Of a stretch of DNA of 64,000 nt, positions 1 to 9,543 are shown in pieces. Position numbers and translations under genes: made by a program. The notes under the pieces were generated by a model. It made no database searches and had not been told where the DNA came from. It was given only the letters and a program-made list of their open reading frames with translations. The stretch's first letter is position 1. Every line of letters starts with the position of its first letter. Where the stretch lies: the NCBI GenBank assembly GCA_027314515.1, contig DAHVAR010000073.1, forward strand, positions 62,001 to 126,000, read 5' to 3'. The DNA comes from Actinomycetota bacterium. Lineage in GTDB: Bacteria > Actinomycetota > Actinomycetes > Streptosporangiales > Streptosporangiaceae.

Positions 1-942
1 GGGCGATCGCTGGATGAACTCGTGGGCATTGCCAAGCAGGTCAGCAGTGCCGTGCAGACAGTCATCTCCGGCAAGGCAGGCGCGGTCCGCCTCGCCCTGA
101 CGGTGCTGCTGGCCGAAGGCCACATCCTCATCGAGGATGTGCCAGGGGTTGGCAAAACCCAGCTTGCGAAAGCGCTTGCCAGGTCGATCGACTGCTCGGT
201 GCGAAGGGTTCAGTTCACCCCGGATCTGCTGCCGAGCGATATTACCGGCGTGAACGCCTACAACCAGGAACTGCGTGAGTTCGAGTTCAAGCCCGGCCCA
301 ATCTTCGCCAATATCGTGCTCGGCGACGAGATCAACCGCGCCTCGCCGAAAACGCAGTCCGCATTGCTGGAGTCGATGGAGGAACGCCAGGTCACCGTCG
401 ATGGCAGCACCTACCAGCTCGAGCCGCCGTTCATGGTGATCGCGACCCAGAACCCGGTGGAGATGGAGGGCACCTATCCGCTGCCTGAGGCGCAGCGTGA
501 CCGGTTCATGAGCAGGATCTCGATCGGCTACCCGGACCGGGTGTCCGAACTTGCCATGCTCGACTCACATGGCGGCGGCTCGCCGCTGGACGAACTCACC
601 CCGGTAGCGCATGTCAGTGACATCCGGGCGCTGGTCGCCGCCGTGCGCGAGGTACATGTGTCGGTGTCGATCCGCCAGTACATCATCGACCTGGTCAACG
701 CCACCAGGACGGCCGCAGAACTGCGGCTTGGCGCGTCACCGCGCGCGGCACTGCATCTCCTGCGGGCTAGCCGGGCACATGCCGCGCTCGACGGGCGAGA
801 CTTCGTCATCCCCGATGATGTCCAGGCGCTCGCGATCCCGGTGCTCGCGCACCGCCTGCTGCCGAGCGCCGAGGCGATGGTCGGGCGGGAACTGCCCGAC
901 CAGGTCTTGTCAAGCATCATTCAGCGGCTGCCGAGCCGTTAA
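1..942 (+). CDS. MoxR-family AAA+ ATPase (5' end outside window)
   Basis: This is a chaperone-like AAA+ ATPase of the MoxR family, whose members usually activate or assemble partner proteins encoded next to them. Counting from the first in-window GTG at 22, Walker A (GVGKT) is at about residues 42-46 and Walker B (GDEINRA) at about 101-107, followed by the MoxR-typical ESMEERQV stretch. The frame is open from base 1 and the family normally starts 20-30 residues earlier, so the real start probably lies upstream of the window. A DUF58 protein and a transglutaminase-like protein follow on the same strand, which is the standard MoxR operon layout. Confidence 0.93.
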   Translation, partial: GRSLDELVGIAKQVSSAVQTVISGKAGAVRLALTVLLAEGHILIEDVPGVGKTQLAKALARSIDCSVRRVQFTPDLLPSDITGVNAYNQELREFEFKPGPIFANIVLGDEINRASPKTQSALLESMEERQVTVDGSTYQLEPPFMVIATQNPVEMEGTYPLPEAQRDRFMSRISIGYPDRVSELAMLDSHGGGSPLDELTPVAHVSDIRALVAAVREVHVSVSIRQYIIDLVNATRTAAELRLGASPRAALHLLRASRAHAALDGRDFVIPDDVQALAIPVLAHRLLPSAEAMVGRELPDQVLSSIIQRLPSR

Positions 943-985
943 GCGGCGTAGACTCGCGCGCAAGAGCAGCCGGAAGGACGGGAAC

Positions 986-2485
986 ATGCGGACCTCGCTG
1001 CTCGCCGGGCTGACCACCCGGGGGACGTCGTTCCTTGCCGCCGGGGCCGCTTCTGCCGTGGCTGGCTACGCGCTCGGCGAGCGCGGCCTTTTCTGCGTCG
1101 GCATCGCGCTGCTCGCCCTGCCGCTGCTCGCTGCCATGGCAGCCCGCCGGAGCCAGTACCGGCTGGCCACCAGCCGGATCATCAGCCCGCCTCGGGTCCC
1201 GGCAGGGCACACGGCCACCGTGACGCTGCGGCTGGAGAATGTATCGCGGGTCCCGACAGGGCTGCTGATGACCGAGGACAGCGTGCCGTACGCTCTCGGC
1301 ACCCGGCCCAGGTACGTGCTGGACAAGATCGAGCGCGGCGGCACCCGCGAGCTGACCTACCCGCTGCGGTCGGACCTGCGGGGCAAGTTCGAGATCGGCC
1401 CGCTGCAGTTGCGGGTCGCCGACGCGTTCGGACTGGTCGAAGTCGCCCGCTCACTGTCCGGGCGCACGACGTTCGTCGTGACGCCGCGGGTGGTCCCGCT
1501 TGCCAGGACGGTGATCAGCCGGTCGTGGGCTGGCGAAGGTGACGGGCGAGCCCGGCTGACCTCCACAGCCGGGGAAGACGACGTGATCCCGCGCGCTTAC
1601 CGGACCGGGGACGAGTTCCGCCGCGTGCACTGGCGATCGACGGCCCGGCATGGCGAGCTCATGGTGCGCCGGGAAGAGCAGCGCTGGCGGAACAAGGCGA
1701 CCGTCTTCCTGGACGGCCGCTCGCTCGCGCACGAGGGCACTGGCGCCGCGTCCTCGTTCGAGATGGCCGTCAGCGCCGCGGCGTCCGTCGGCGTGCACAT
1801 CGCGCAGGAGGGCCTGACCGGGCAATTCATCTCCGATGCCGAGGTAATCCGCAGCACGCAGTTCTTCGAGGACCGGCTGCTCGACTCGCTCGCCGTCATC
1901 AGGCCCTCGGGCAAGCGCAACCTGACCCAGTCACTCAAGGAGCTCAGGGTCTCCGGAGCAGGCGTGATCATCGCGGTGATGGGCCGGCTCACGGTCGACG
2001 AGGCGCGCCAACTGGCCGTCTGCCGGGGGGAAGGCAGCCAGGGGATCGCTTTGCTGCTCGAGGTGTCGAGCTGGACCGAGCAGGCACTCCGGGCAGCAGG
2101 CCCGCAGGTGACTGGCACAGCCGGAGTGACTGGCACAGCCGGAGTGACTGGCGCCGCCGAGGTGACTGGCCGCACGGCTGCGCCAGCCGCGAGGGCGCCC
2201 GATCGCTCCACTGCGGCCGGGGCGGACTCGGCCGGGCCGGACCCGGCCGCGGCAGCGGGGCCGGCCCACGGGACCGGCATACCCGCCGCCCCCCGCTCAG
2301 CAGGCCGTCGGGCCCATGCCGACAGCAGCGCGGCGGCCGCGCTACTGCGCAGTGCCGGCTGGCACGTGACGTCTATCGACGCCAGCACGCCGCTGGCAGT
2401 TGCCTGGCAGCGGCTGCCGCGGGCGGCCGAGATGCTTGTCACCGCGACGGCGGCAGCACGTCGGTCTGACGGGGCGCCGGCATGA
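986..2485 (+). CDS. DUF58 domain membrane protein
   Basis: About 499 residues. Two hydrophobic segments lie near the N-terminus (about residues 12-50), followed by a beta-rich region and the DUF58 core with its typical RRVHWRSTARHGELMVR stretch. DUF58 proteins accompany MoxR ATPases; their biochemical role is not established. I place the start at ATG 986, because the longer open frame upstream overlaps the MoxR gene. The C-terminal third is low-complexity Ala/Gly/Thr with an 18-bp tandem repeat near 2107-2170 (repeated VTGTAG). The stop overlaps the next start in ATGA, so the pair is probably translationally coupled. Confidence 0.85.
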   Translation: MRTSLLAGLTTRGTSFLAAGAASAVAGYALGERGLFCVGIALLALPLLAAMAARRSQYRLATSRIISPPRVPAGHTATVTLRLENVSRVPTGLLMTEDSVPYALGTRPRYVLDKIERGGTRELTYPLRSDLRGKFEIGPLQLRVADAFGLVEVARSLSGRTTFVVTPRVVPLARTVISRSWAGEGDGRARLTSTAGEDDVIPRAYRTGDEFRRVHWRSTARHGELMVRREEQRWRNKATVFLDGRSLAHEGTGAASSFEMAVSAAASVGVHIAQEGLTGQFISDAEVIRSTQFFEDRLLDSLAVIRPSGKRNLTQSLKELRVSGAGVIIAVMGRLTVDEARQLAVCRGEGSQGIALLLEVSSWTEQALRAAGPQVTGTAGVTGTAGVTGAAEVTGRTAAPAARAPDRSTAAGADSAGPDPAAAAGPAHGTGIPAAPRSAGRRAHADSSAAAALLRSAGWHVTSIDASTPLAVAWQRLPRAAEMLVTATAAARRSDGAPA

Positions 2486-5016
2486 ACCGCCTCGCCGTCA
2501 CGGCGGCAGGAGCCGTGCTGCTGGCTTCGCTCTCGCTAAGCTCGGTGATCGCCAGTGCCGGCTGGATTGTGACCGGGGCCGGCGCGGTGGCCGTCGTCAC
2601 GATCGCCGGAGCCCTGACCAGGCGGGCCAGATTGCCGGCCGCGGTAGCGGCGACGTTGCTGGTCTTGATTGCGCTCGTTCCGCTGCTCACCAGGCCTGGC
2701 TGGGCTGACCGGAGCGTCGCGCTGGTCATTCTGGTCATCACCGCGCTGAGCGCGACCGGCGCCTGGCCATTGCGCGGTATCGCCGTTCTGACGAGCTACC
2801 TTTCCGCCCTGCTGCTCTACCTGAACATGACGTTCGCGCACAGCGCATCTCTCGGCCTTCTCATACCGACCGACAGCTCGATGTCCGCGCTGGCCCGGCT
2901 CTGGCAGGCCGCGTTCGCTGAGTTCCGGTATGCGCCCCCGATCCCTGACCTGCAGCCAGTCAGCCTGGTGACCGCCGCGGGCATCGGCGGCGTGGCGATC
3001 GCCGTCGACCTACTTGCGGTGCGGCTGCGCCGCCCGGCCGTCGCCGGGCTGCCGCTGCTGCTGTTGTTCAGCGTGCCGGTCGCGAGCAACCTGAAGGTGT
3101 TCGGCTTGCCGCAAATGATCATCTTCGCGGTGAGCCTCACCGGATACCTGGCGCTGCTGTCCGCCGATGGGCGTGAGCGGCTGCGGATGTGGGGCCGGCT
3201 CGTGACCTTCCGCTACATCCAGTCGGCCGATGAACCGGGGTCCGGCCCGGACACCAGGGAGCTCAGCGCTTCGGGCCGGCGGATCGGCCTCGCCGCCGTC
3301 TGCCTGGCGATCGTCGTCCCGGCGATCTTGCCCACCGTGCGCGCCCGTGACCTATTCGGCACGGTCTCCACCGGGGCCGGTCACGGCGGCAGCCACAGTA
3401 CTGGCGTGTCGCCGCTGCTGAGAGTGCAGAACTTGCTTGAGGGCAAACCGCAGCCGGTGCTGACCTACACGACCACCGCAAAGGACCCGGCAGAGCAGTA
3501 TTTCCAGGTCTATGCGCTGAACTACGACGCACGCCAGAATGACTGGCCGCCGCCCACCTACTCCGGCACTCGCGCACCGGATGGCCCGAAACTGCCATGG
3601 GCGGTGCCAGGCGTGCTCGCATCGACGCCGGCCACCAAGGTCACCACAACGATCACGATCAGCAACAGCGACACCGGCGAGGCCATCCTGCCGATGCCCT
3701 ACGCCCCGGTCCGGCTGGATATCGGCGGCTCTGGCTGGCTCGAGTTGGGTGGATCCCTTACGGTGTTCGACCCCGCTGTGACGATGCCTGACTTGCGGTA
3801 CACAGTGCAGAGCGAGGAAGTTAGTCCGCCGCCCGCCGATATCCCCGACTACCTGGGACCGCCAGCCAGCATCTTCACCGCCTACGGCACGTACAACGGC
3901 CCGGATTTCGGGCAGCTAAGGCACATCGCTGTCGAGCGCACCAGGGGCGCGACCACCGAACTACAGCAGGCGCGGGATCTGGAGAACTGGTTCCGGTCCG
4001 GCGCATTCACCTACAGCCTGAAGCCGAACCTGCCCGCGACGAACTGGCTGCTGCCCTTCCTCACCACCGACCGCCGCGGCTTCTGCAGCCAGTTCGCGCA
4101 GGCATTCGCGATTCTCGCCAGGACGCTGGGGATTCCCGCGCGGGTTGCCATCGGCTACACCGCCGGCACCCCCGGACCCGGCAACACCTGGAGGATAACC
4201 ACCGCTGACGCGCACGCCTGGCCAGAGGTGTACTTCGCCGGCGAGGGCTGGCTGCGGTTCGAGCCGACACCGAGTGGCTCGCGAGGCCAGGGTACGGCCG
4301 AAGTGCCTGCGTACGCGGGCGGCGGCGCCGGCAGCGCAGGGCGAAAGCAGGGCGCCGCGCCGGGCGGCTCGTCGCCCAATGCGACTGGCCGGCTGCCGGG
4401 CATCCGAGGCCGCGCGCTGACGAACCGGGATGCGCACCTGGCAGGCGGCGGGCCGCTTACCCCCGCGACCCGCCACGTCGGGTCGAAGACGGGGTTCGCC
4501 ATTGCCGTAGCGATCGTGCTGTTCCTCCTCATCGCCTGGCCGGCATTGACCCGCCTGCTGACCAGGCGACGCCGCTGGCTGACCGCGTCCGGCGATGCCG
4601 GGGTCGCCACGGCTGCCTGGCGAGAACTAACCGATGATCTCGCCGACTTCGGCCTGCCGTGCGGGCCCGGCGAGACGCCGCGCGCCGTGGCCAGGCGGGT
4701 TACCAGCGAGGCCCGGCTGGGCGAGACAGCGACCGCGGCGATCAGCAGGCTCGCGGCGGCCGAAGAGCGGGCCAGGTATGCGCGCCTGCCTGAGCCGGGC
4801 ACCGGCCTTAAGTCCGCCGTGCTCACGGTGCGCCGGGCCGTCGCCGCCTCGGTGCCGCGGCGGCAGCGGGTGCGCGCCAGGCTTCTGCCCGCCTCCACCG
4901 TGCTGGCGGCCAGGCACCTCCTCCAGCGCGGCAGCGAGATGCTCAACTGGCTGGACTCGCCATGGCCGGCCGTGCGGCGGCGGCTGCGAGACGTCACGGC
5001 ACGCCGCGCCGGATGA
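2482..5016 (+). CDS. TgpA-like transglutaminase membrane protein (DUF3488/transglutaminase/DUF4129)
   Basis: 844 residues. A bundle of N-terminal membrane helices (about residues 1-240) is followed by a large extracytoplasmic region, a transglutaminase-like domain, one more helix (about 673-690) and a cytoplasmic DUF4129-like tail. The papain-like triad is visible: Cys in RRGFCSQFAQAF (about 535), His in TADAHAWPEV (about 578), and the acidic FEPTP stretch just after. The family is thought to act at the cell envelope; the substrate cannot be told from sequence. It is the last gene of the MoxR-DUF58-TgpA unit and converges on the DUF3040 gene 37 bp away. Confidence 0.9.
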   Translation: MNRLAVTAAGAVLLASLSLSSVIASAGWIVTGAGAVAVVTIAGALTRRARLPAAVAATLLVLIALVPLLTRPGWADRSVALVILVITALSATGAWPLRGIAVLTSYLSALLLYLNMTFAHSASLGLLIPTDSSMSALARLWQAAFAEFRYAPPIPDLQPVSLVTAAGIGGVAIAVDLLAVRLRRPAVAGLPLLLLFSVPVASNLKVFGLPQMIIFAVSLTGYLALLSADGRERLRMWGRLVTFRYIQSADEPGSGPDTRELSASGRRIGLAAVCLAIVVPAILPTVRARDLFGTVSTGAGHGGSHSTGVSPLLRVQNLLEGKPQPVLTYTTTAKDPAEQYFQVYALNYDARQNDWPPPTYSGTRAPDGPKLPWAVPGVLASTPATKVTTTITISNSDTGEAILPMPYAPVRLDIGGSGWLELGGSLTVFDPAVTMPDLRYTVQSEEVSPPPADIPDYLGPPASIFTAYGTYNGPDFGQLRHIAVERTRGATTELQQARDLENWFRSGAFTYSLKPNLPATNWLLPFLTTDRRGFCSQFAQAFAILARTLGIPARVAIGYTAGTPGPGNTWRITTADAHAWPEVYFAGEGWLRFEPTPSGSRGQGTAEVPAYAGGGAGSAGRKQGAAPGGSSPNATGRLPGIRGRALTNRDAHLAGGGPLTPATRHVGSKTGFAIAVAIVLFLLIAWPALTRLLTRRRRWLTASGDAGVATAAWRELTDDLADFGLPCGPGETPRAVARRVTSEARLGETATAAISRLAAAEERARYARLPEPGTGLKSAVLTVRRAVAASVPRRQRVRARLLPASTVLAARHLLQRGSEMLNWLDSPWPAVRRRLRDVTARRAG

Positions 5017-5053
5017 CCCGGGGCCGGGAAGCTCACCGGTGCGGCGGCTACCG

Positions 5054-5446
5054 CTAGCGGTTGTTGCCCTCCTGGCGGCGCCGCCAGCGTTCCTCAAGCC
5101 GTTCCATGAGGCTGTCCCTAGGGGCGGCCTTCGCCGCGGCTTTACGATCCCGGCGCTTCCGCTTGCTCAGCACGCCAGCCATCCGCCGGTAGCTGACGAT
5201 GGCCAGGATGCCGCTGAGCAACAGGACGGCCACCCCGGGCGCCACGAGCCAGACGTGCTTAAGTACGATCCCCGCGGCCAGCAAGCCGACGCCGACCAAG
5301 AACCCCACGGCGGCCTGAACGACTCGCCGCCGGTAGTGAACTTTAGGATCTTTCGCCCGCATTGCCCTGGCAAGTCGCGGATGCTCGGCATAAAGCGCCT
5401 GCTCAATCTGCTCGAGCTGGCGCTGCTCGTGCTCAGAGAGCGGCAC
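5054..5446 (-). CDS. DUF3040 membrane protein
   Basis: About 130 residues. The N-terminal PLSEHEQRQLEQIEQALY motif is diagnostic for DUF3040, followed by two hydrophobic helices (about residues 44-83) and a very basic tail. The function is unknown; the family is actinobacterial. I chose GTG 5446 because a GGGAGG box sits just upstream and family members start MPLSEHEQ. An ATG at 5461 would add five residues. The gene is divergent from nothing nearby and probably monocistronic. Confidence 0.85.
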   Translation of the reverse strand: MPLSEHEQRQLEQIEQALYAEHPRLARAMRAKDPKVHYRRRVVQAAVGFLVGVGLLAAGIVLKHVWLVAPGVAVLLLSGILAIVSYRRMAGVLSKRKRRDRKAAAKAAPRDSLMERLEERWRRRQEGNNR

Positions 5447-5596
5447 TGTGCCTCCCATCAACCAGGCCGTGCTGACTGCGCTATGGCCTCGCCCTTACGC
5501 CAAGAATACGAGCGCCGGGGCGTCCTGTGGAAGGGTACACGGCCACCAGCGCGAACCAGCCACATCATGACGACGTCCGGTCAGTACCATTCCCGC

Positions 5597-6862
5597 TTAT
5601 GCCGTGCTGCCACCGCCGCCGGGCGGACCCGGCGCCGCTGCGCGCGGCGCCCGCTCGACCAGCGCGGCCGGACGCACGGCATCCGGGCCGAAACGACCAG
5701 TGATCTTGTCTAGCGCTGATTCCGCATCGTGCCAGGACCCCCCGCCTTCGCCCAGCACAAGCTGGGCTGGTGCGGCGGCGGCCGGCACGAGGCCGGTCGC
5801 TCGCACGCCGACCAGCCGCAGCCGTGCCTGGCCGCTCAGCCCCGAGGCGGCATAGAGCGCGCACGCCGTGGCGTAGATCTGCTGGGTCTCGCTGGTGGGC
5901 TCGGGCAGGGTCTTGGAGCGGGTGATCGTCGTGAAGTCGGCCTTGCGAAGCTTGACGACGATCGTCCTGGTTGCGTGACCGGACGAGCGAAGAGATCGCG
6001 CAGTGCGCCGCGACAACCGGAGCAGCTCGCGGCGGACGACGACCGGGTCGCTGACGTCAACGTCGAAGGTCTCCTCGCTGCCGACGCTCTTCTCCCGCAC
6101 CGCGGCCTCGACGCCGCGGTCATCCCGGCCTGCGGCCAGCGCTTGCAGATGAGCCGCCGCAGCCTTGCCGATGTCGCGTTCCAGGGCGGCCAGCGGCGCG
6201 GATGCGATGTCCCCCACCGTCCGCAGGCCCAGCCGGGCCAGCGTCTGGCCAGTCTTCTCCCCCACCCCCCACAGCGCCGAGATCGGCAGCGGATGCAGGA
6301 ACTGAAGCGCGCCATCCACCGGAATGACGAGCAGCCCGTCTGGCTTGCAATGCACCGACGCGAGCTTGGCGAGGAACTTCGTCGCCGCGACCCCGACCGA
6401 GCAGGTGATCTGCTGCTGCTGTGCCACCTGACGCCGGATGTGCTCGCCGATCCCGGCGGGCGGGCCGAGCAGCCGGATCGCCCCGGACACATCGAGGAAC
6501 GCCTCGTCAAGCGAGAGCGGCTCGACTATCGGGGTCACTGCCCGGAAGATCGCCATGACCTCTTTGGATACCGCGCCGTATAGTCCGTGCCGGGGCGGGA
6601 TGACTGTCGCGTGCGGGCACAGCCGCCGGGCCCGGGCCATCGGCATGGCCGACCGGACCCCGAAGGATCGCGCCTCGTAGGTGGCCGACAGCACGACGCT
6701 CCGGCCGGACAGCCCGCCCACGATCACCGGCGTGCGGGCAAGCTCCGGGCGGTCCCGGATCTCCACGCTGGCATAGAAGGCGTCCATGTCTACATGCAGG
6801 ATGTGACAGCCGGCGTCGTCACCGGACAGGCCCGTGACCCGTGACGACGCCTGCCTGCTCAT
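5597..6862 (-). CDS. dinB: DNA polymerase IV (Y-family, error-prone)
   Basis: About 421 residues. Y-family polymerases bypass DNA lesions in the cytosol. The catalytic motifs HVDMDAFYASVE and LSLDEAFLDV are intact, and the finger, palm, thumb (helix-hairpin-helix, WGVGEKTGQTLARLGL) and little-finger regions follow in order. The start is placed at ATG 6862, which has an AGGTGAT-like box upstream; the in-frame extension to 6961 runs into a large inverted repeat and is not family-like. The last 40 residues are Ala/Pro/Gly-rich. Confidence 0.93.
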   Translation of the reverse strand: MSRQASSRVTGLSGDDAGCHILHVDMDAFYASVEIRDRPELARTPVIVGGLSGRSVVLSATYEARSFGVRSAMPMARARRLCPHATVIPPRHGLYGAVSKEVMAIFRAVTPIVEPLSLDEAFLDVSGAIRLLGPPAGIGEHIRRQVAQQQQITCSVGVAATKFLAKLASVHCKPDGLLVIPVDGALQFLHPLPISALWGVGEKTGQTLARLGLRTVGDIASAPLAALERDIGKAAAAHLQALAAGRDDRGVEAAVREKSVGSEETFDVDVSDPVVVRRELLRLSRRTARSLRSSGHATRTIVVKLRKADFTTITRSKTLPEPTSETQQIYATACALYAASGLSGQARLRLVGVRATGLVPAAAAPAQLVLGEGGGSWHDAESALDKITGRFGPDAVRPAALVERAPRAAAPGPPGGGGSTA

Positions 6863-6919
6863 CCGATCACCTGCCAGCAATCCGGGCACGGGCGCCCGGC
6901 GGCTCACCAACTGTAGCGC

Positions 6920-6964
6920 CAGGTGAGTGGCCGGGGGGAATCGCACCCCCCGGCCACTCACCTG
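6920..6964. repeat. 19-bp perfect inverted repeat with 7-nt loop
   Basis: The arm CAGGTGAGTGGCCGGGGGG (6920-6938) is the exact reverse complement of 6946-6964; the spacer is AATCGCA. A stem this long and GC-rich would form a very stable hairpin. It lies 58 bp upstream of the dinB start and before the DUF4097 remnant, at the left edge of the broken-gene zone. It has no T-tract on either side. It could be a bidirectional terminator or a relic of a mobile-element end. Confidence 0.85.
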
Positions 6965-7005
6965 ATCACAGCGACTCGGGTGAGCGGTCAGGTCAGCGCG
7001 ATTAG

Positions 7006-7344
7006 GGCAACGGGACTATCACGACAAGCTCGACACGCCTCGGCGGGCACTCGGTTGTGCGAGCGCGAGGCGGCACGATCAACTTCCACGGCGGCCTGGA
7101 TCCAGGTTGTCGCGCCGCATTCAGTAACACCAACGGCGCAATCGGAGTCACCTTGCCGCGCGGTTCGTCGGCTGTCGTTGACGCACGGGCTCCCCAAGGA
7201 TCGATCAATTCCGGATTCCCTTCCTTGCACGTGACCTCTAACTCCGACGGGCGGGTCGCCGATGGCCGCCTCGGGCGTGGTGCAGCGGCGCGCCTCAGCA
7301 TCGAGACCACCGGTGGCTCAATCGAGCTGAGTCACGGGAGCTGA
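7006..7344 (+). pseudogene. Remnant of a DUF4097-type beta-repeat protein
   Basis: The frame from 7006 reads GNGTITTSSTRLGG, then GGTINFHGG, SNTNGAIGVTLP and TTGGSIELSHGS. This is the repeated NG(S/T)I pattern of DUF4097 C-terminal halves. A stop codon (TAG, 7003-7005) interrupts the frame just upstream, and the N-terminal half of a normal protein is missing. A GTG at 7057 could start a 95-residue product, but family-like sequence continues on its 5' side, so I read the piece as a decayed fragment. Confidence 0.6.
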
Positions 7345-7363
7345 CTGGCTGGCGGCTAGCAGA

Positions 7364-8457
7364 TTATGGCCACAGTGCCTGCACTGCCGCCGGAACTCCG
7401 TCCACTGCCGCTGGGCCGAGAGTGGCGAGCTGGAGGATGAAGCCGGGCACGATAGACAAGAACACCGCAGCGACCGCTTCGGCCGGGACCTGACCTGGCA
7501 TGTCGCCGGCGCTTTGGTGGTTACGCACGATTTCTGTGAGGTCGGCGCGGATCTGCCCGAACAAATCCGCGAAACGGCCGGCTAGGAGGCCAGGGCCGGC
7601 TTGACGTCCTTGTGCACCAAGGCGGCCAGTACCGGCAGCGCCACCGGCCGGGACACCACCAGCCTGGCCACCGCCAGGCCCAGGTCGTGCGAGCTCCACC
7701 GGGCGCCGGAGAAGAACCGGTGCGCCCGGTCATGGCGCCACACCCGGGAAAGGCCGCTCCGGTCAGCATGCCGCACACCGTCCGCCTGCCCGTCTGGGCC
7801 AGGAACCCGCCGGCCAGCGCGCAGAACGTGCGGAATGACGGCGCGGTGCACAACGGCCGGTACGGCCAGCAGTTCCATCAGCGAGGCAGGAAGCGATACC
7901 GCCGGTTCCGGGAGCATCGGCGCTCACTTGAGGTGAGGAAATAGACACGCCGATGCGCCCTTGCTCATGGTTCGAACTGGTGAACCCCGAGATCACCCGG
8001 CGTGTCGCGAACGTACCGGCCAAAGCCAGGCCAGGGCCGGTCAGGCCTCCGGACCTACCCCCGACTGGGCATCACCCGGCTCCCAGCCGAAAAGTGCGAA
8101 AGTCGAGGGACCAGGCCAGCAAGGCGAGTCCGGTCCGGTAAGGCCGTAGTCAGCGTCTTTGGCCTTCAAGGCGGTAATGATGTCCGCCAGCACGGTTCCG
8201 ACCGGCCTGCCTGGCTGCCTGCTGGCCACGTCGTGGATCATCGCGACAACATCGCGCATGTTGTCCTCAGCGATCGCGACGATCATGTCATCCTTGCTCG
8301 CGAAATACCGGTAGGCCGCGCCGGATGAAAGTCCGGCCTCCGCGAACAGGTCCTGCATCGACGTGGCGTGGAATCCGTTCCGCAGAAAGCAGCGCCTGGC
8401 TGCGCTCAGGATCTGATCGCGGCGCGCGTCTTTGTACTGGTTCGTGACCTTCGGCAT
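7364..8457 (-). pseudogene. TetR-family regulator gene split by a transposase remnant
   Basis: The N-terminal half starts at ATG 8457 (MPKVTNQYKDARRDQ) and has an intact TetR helix-turn-helix (LFAEAGLSSGAAYRYFASKDDM). The frame degenerates near 8110 and ends at 8041. A TetR C-terminal half (FADLFGQIRADLTEIV through VFLSIVPGFILQLA) resumes at about 7590 and ends at 7364. Between them lies an IS701-like transposase fragment. The regulator's likely target was the adjacent ABC-2 type permease, itself frameshifted. Confidence 0.75.
7583..7960 (-). mobile_element. IS701-like transposase N-terminal remnant inside the TetR gene
   Basis: One frame reads PSFRTFCALAGGFLAQTGRRTVCGML and the other reads LSRVWRHDRAHRFFSGARWS and DLGLAVARLVV. 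These are consecutive pieces of the N-terminal region of IS701-family DDE transposases, here split by a frameshift. The catalytic part is absent and no terminal repeats are evident. The 3' boundary is near the TAG at about 7585, where TetR-like sequence resumes. The 5' boundary is uncertain. Confidence 0.6.
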
Positions 8458-8464
8458 GTTCTGA

Positions 8465-8474
8465 ATTCTAGAAT
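8465..8474. promoter_or_regulatory. Palindrome ATTCTAGAAT, possible TetR operator
   Basis: A perfect 10-bp palindrome 8 bp upstream of the TetR start codon, in an AT-rich patch that stands out from the GC-rich surroundings. Self-binding just upstream of the start is usual for TetR regulators. No second identical copy is seen in front of the neighbouring permease, so the assignment is tentative. Confidence 0.35.
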
Positions 8475-8503
8475 GAATGTTCGTCTTACAGGTCCGGTCT
8501 TCA

Positions 8504-9531
8504 TCAGCCCGTGGACGCCATCGCGGCAAACCGGACCGGAGCATGATGGCCGATGATGATCGCGGCCAGCCCAAGCAGGCTCCAGGTAGCAAGCACGCTG
8601 AGATAGCTCGAGGCCCCGTTCCCGTGGAAGTGGGCCGTGCTGCGGATCAGGTTGGCAGCGGCACCAGGCGGAAACCATTGCCCGATATGATCCACTGCCG
8701 CGGGGAGCAACTGGGGCGCCGAGGTGCTCCCGGAGAACGCGTTGCCGACGAAGATCATGAGGGCCGCGCTGAGTCCTAGTCCGGCGGCTCCTATCAGGGC
8801 AACGAGCCCCGCTGTCGTGGCGGCCATGGCGAAGACGGTGAGCGACAGCGCTCCCCGGGTAGCCCAGTGCTCCTGCGGCAGCATGTCAAGGAAGCCCTGT
8901 ACGACGAGATAGGCGCCTAGCCCGGCGGTGGCGGAGACAATCGCCAGCTCGATGATCTGACGCCAGGCCGGCCGGAATCCGAGTAGCAGTGCGATCACCG
9001 CTGCCATCAGGACACTGCTGATGCTCAGCGGCACGAGCGCCAAACCGAGCGTCAGCTCCCGCGGATCGCCCGGCGGCGCACGAACGAGGTCGACCTGGGT
9101 TACGCGGAAACGCAACGCTGACTCGCCACTGATTACGGCCCGCCCGGTCGCCTGGCGCGCAAGCTGCTGGCCGACACAGTCCAGGAGCTGAGCGACAGCC
9201 GGGCTCCCAGAACTGGCATCGAGCACGGTTACTCGCCGGCGGCTGAAAGCGAACGCGCCATAGATTGCGCGAACCTTGATCGCCGACTGAGCTGATGCCT
9301 CCTCTGCATAGTGCCGGAAGAGAAGCCGCCAGGCTCGGCATGGCTCGTGCGGCGACAGCCTGCTCGCTGGCAGGGCCCGTTTCCCGCGACGCCGACTGGC
9401 AGGTCGCGCGGGGCAATACGCGCGACAGGCCACCCGAACGCTAGTGCTGCCAGCGAGATCATCACCGGCAGCGCCACCGAGATGATGCGGAGTTGACGCC
9501 ACGGCGGGTCGGCAGCCAGCGGGTTCCTCAC
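8504..9531 (-). pseudogene. ABC-2 type / YhgE-Pip-like permease, frameshifted
   Basis: The N-terminus from ATG 9531 (MRNPLAADPPWRQLRIISVALPVMI) carries one membrane helix. The family-like sequence then moves from that frame to another: EPGGF is in the first frame and FRHYAEEASAQSAIKVRAIYGAF in the second. This places a frameshift near 9318-9322. The remainder continues to 8504 with five to six membrane helices (about 8515-9080). A single indel separates it from an intact gene, so a sequencing error is possible. The damaged TetR gene downstream supports real decay. Confidence 0.7.
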
Positions 9532-9543
9532 GTCAGGCCTTCT

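Noticed and set aside
611-985. N-terminal extension of the DUF58 protein
   Set aside because: It overlaps the MoxR gene in another frame and reads as Arg/Ser/Cys-rich artefact; ATG 986 begins the hydrophobic N-terminus.
6920-6964. tRNA-like T-arm in the inverted repeat
   Set aside because: The GGGGAATCGCACCCC stretch looks tRNA-like at first sight, but there is no anticodon arm, D-arm or acceptor stem around it.
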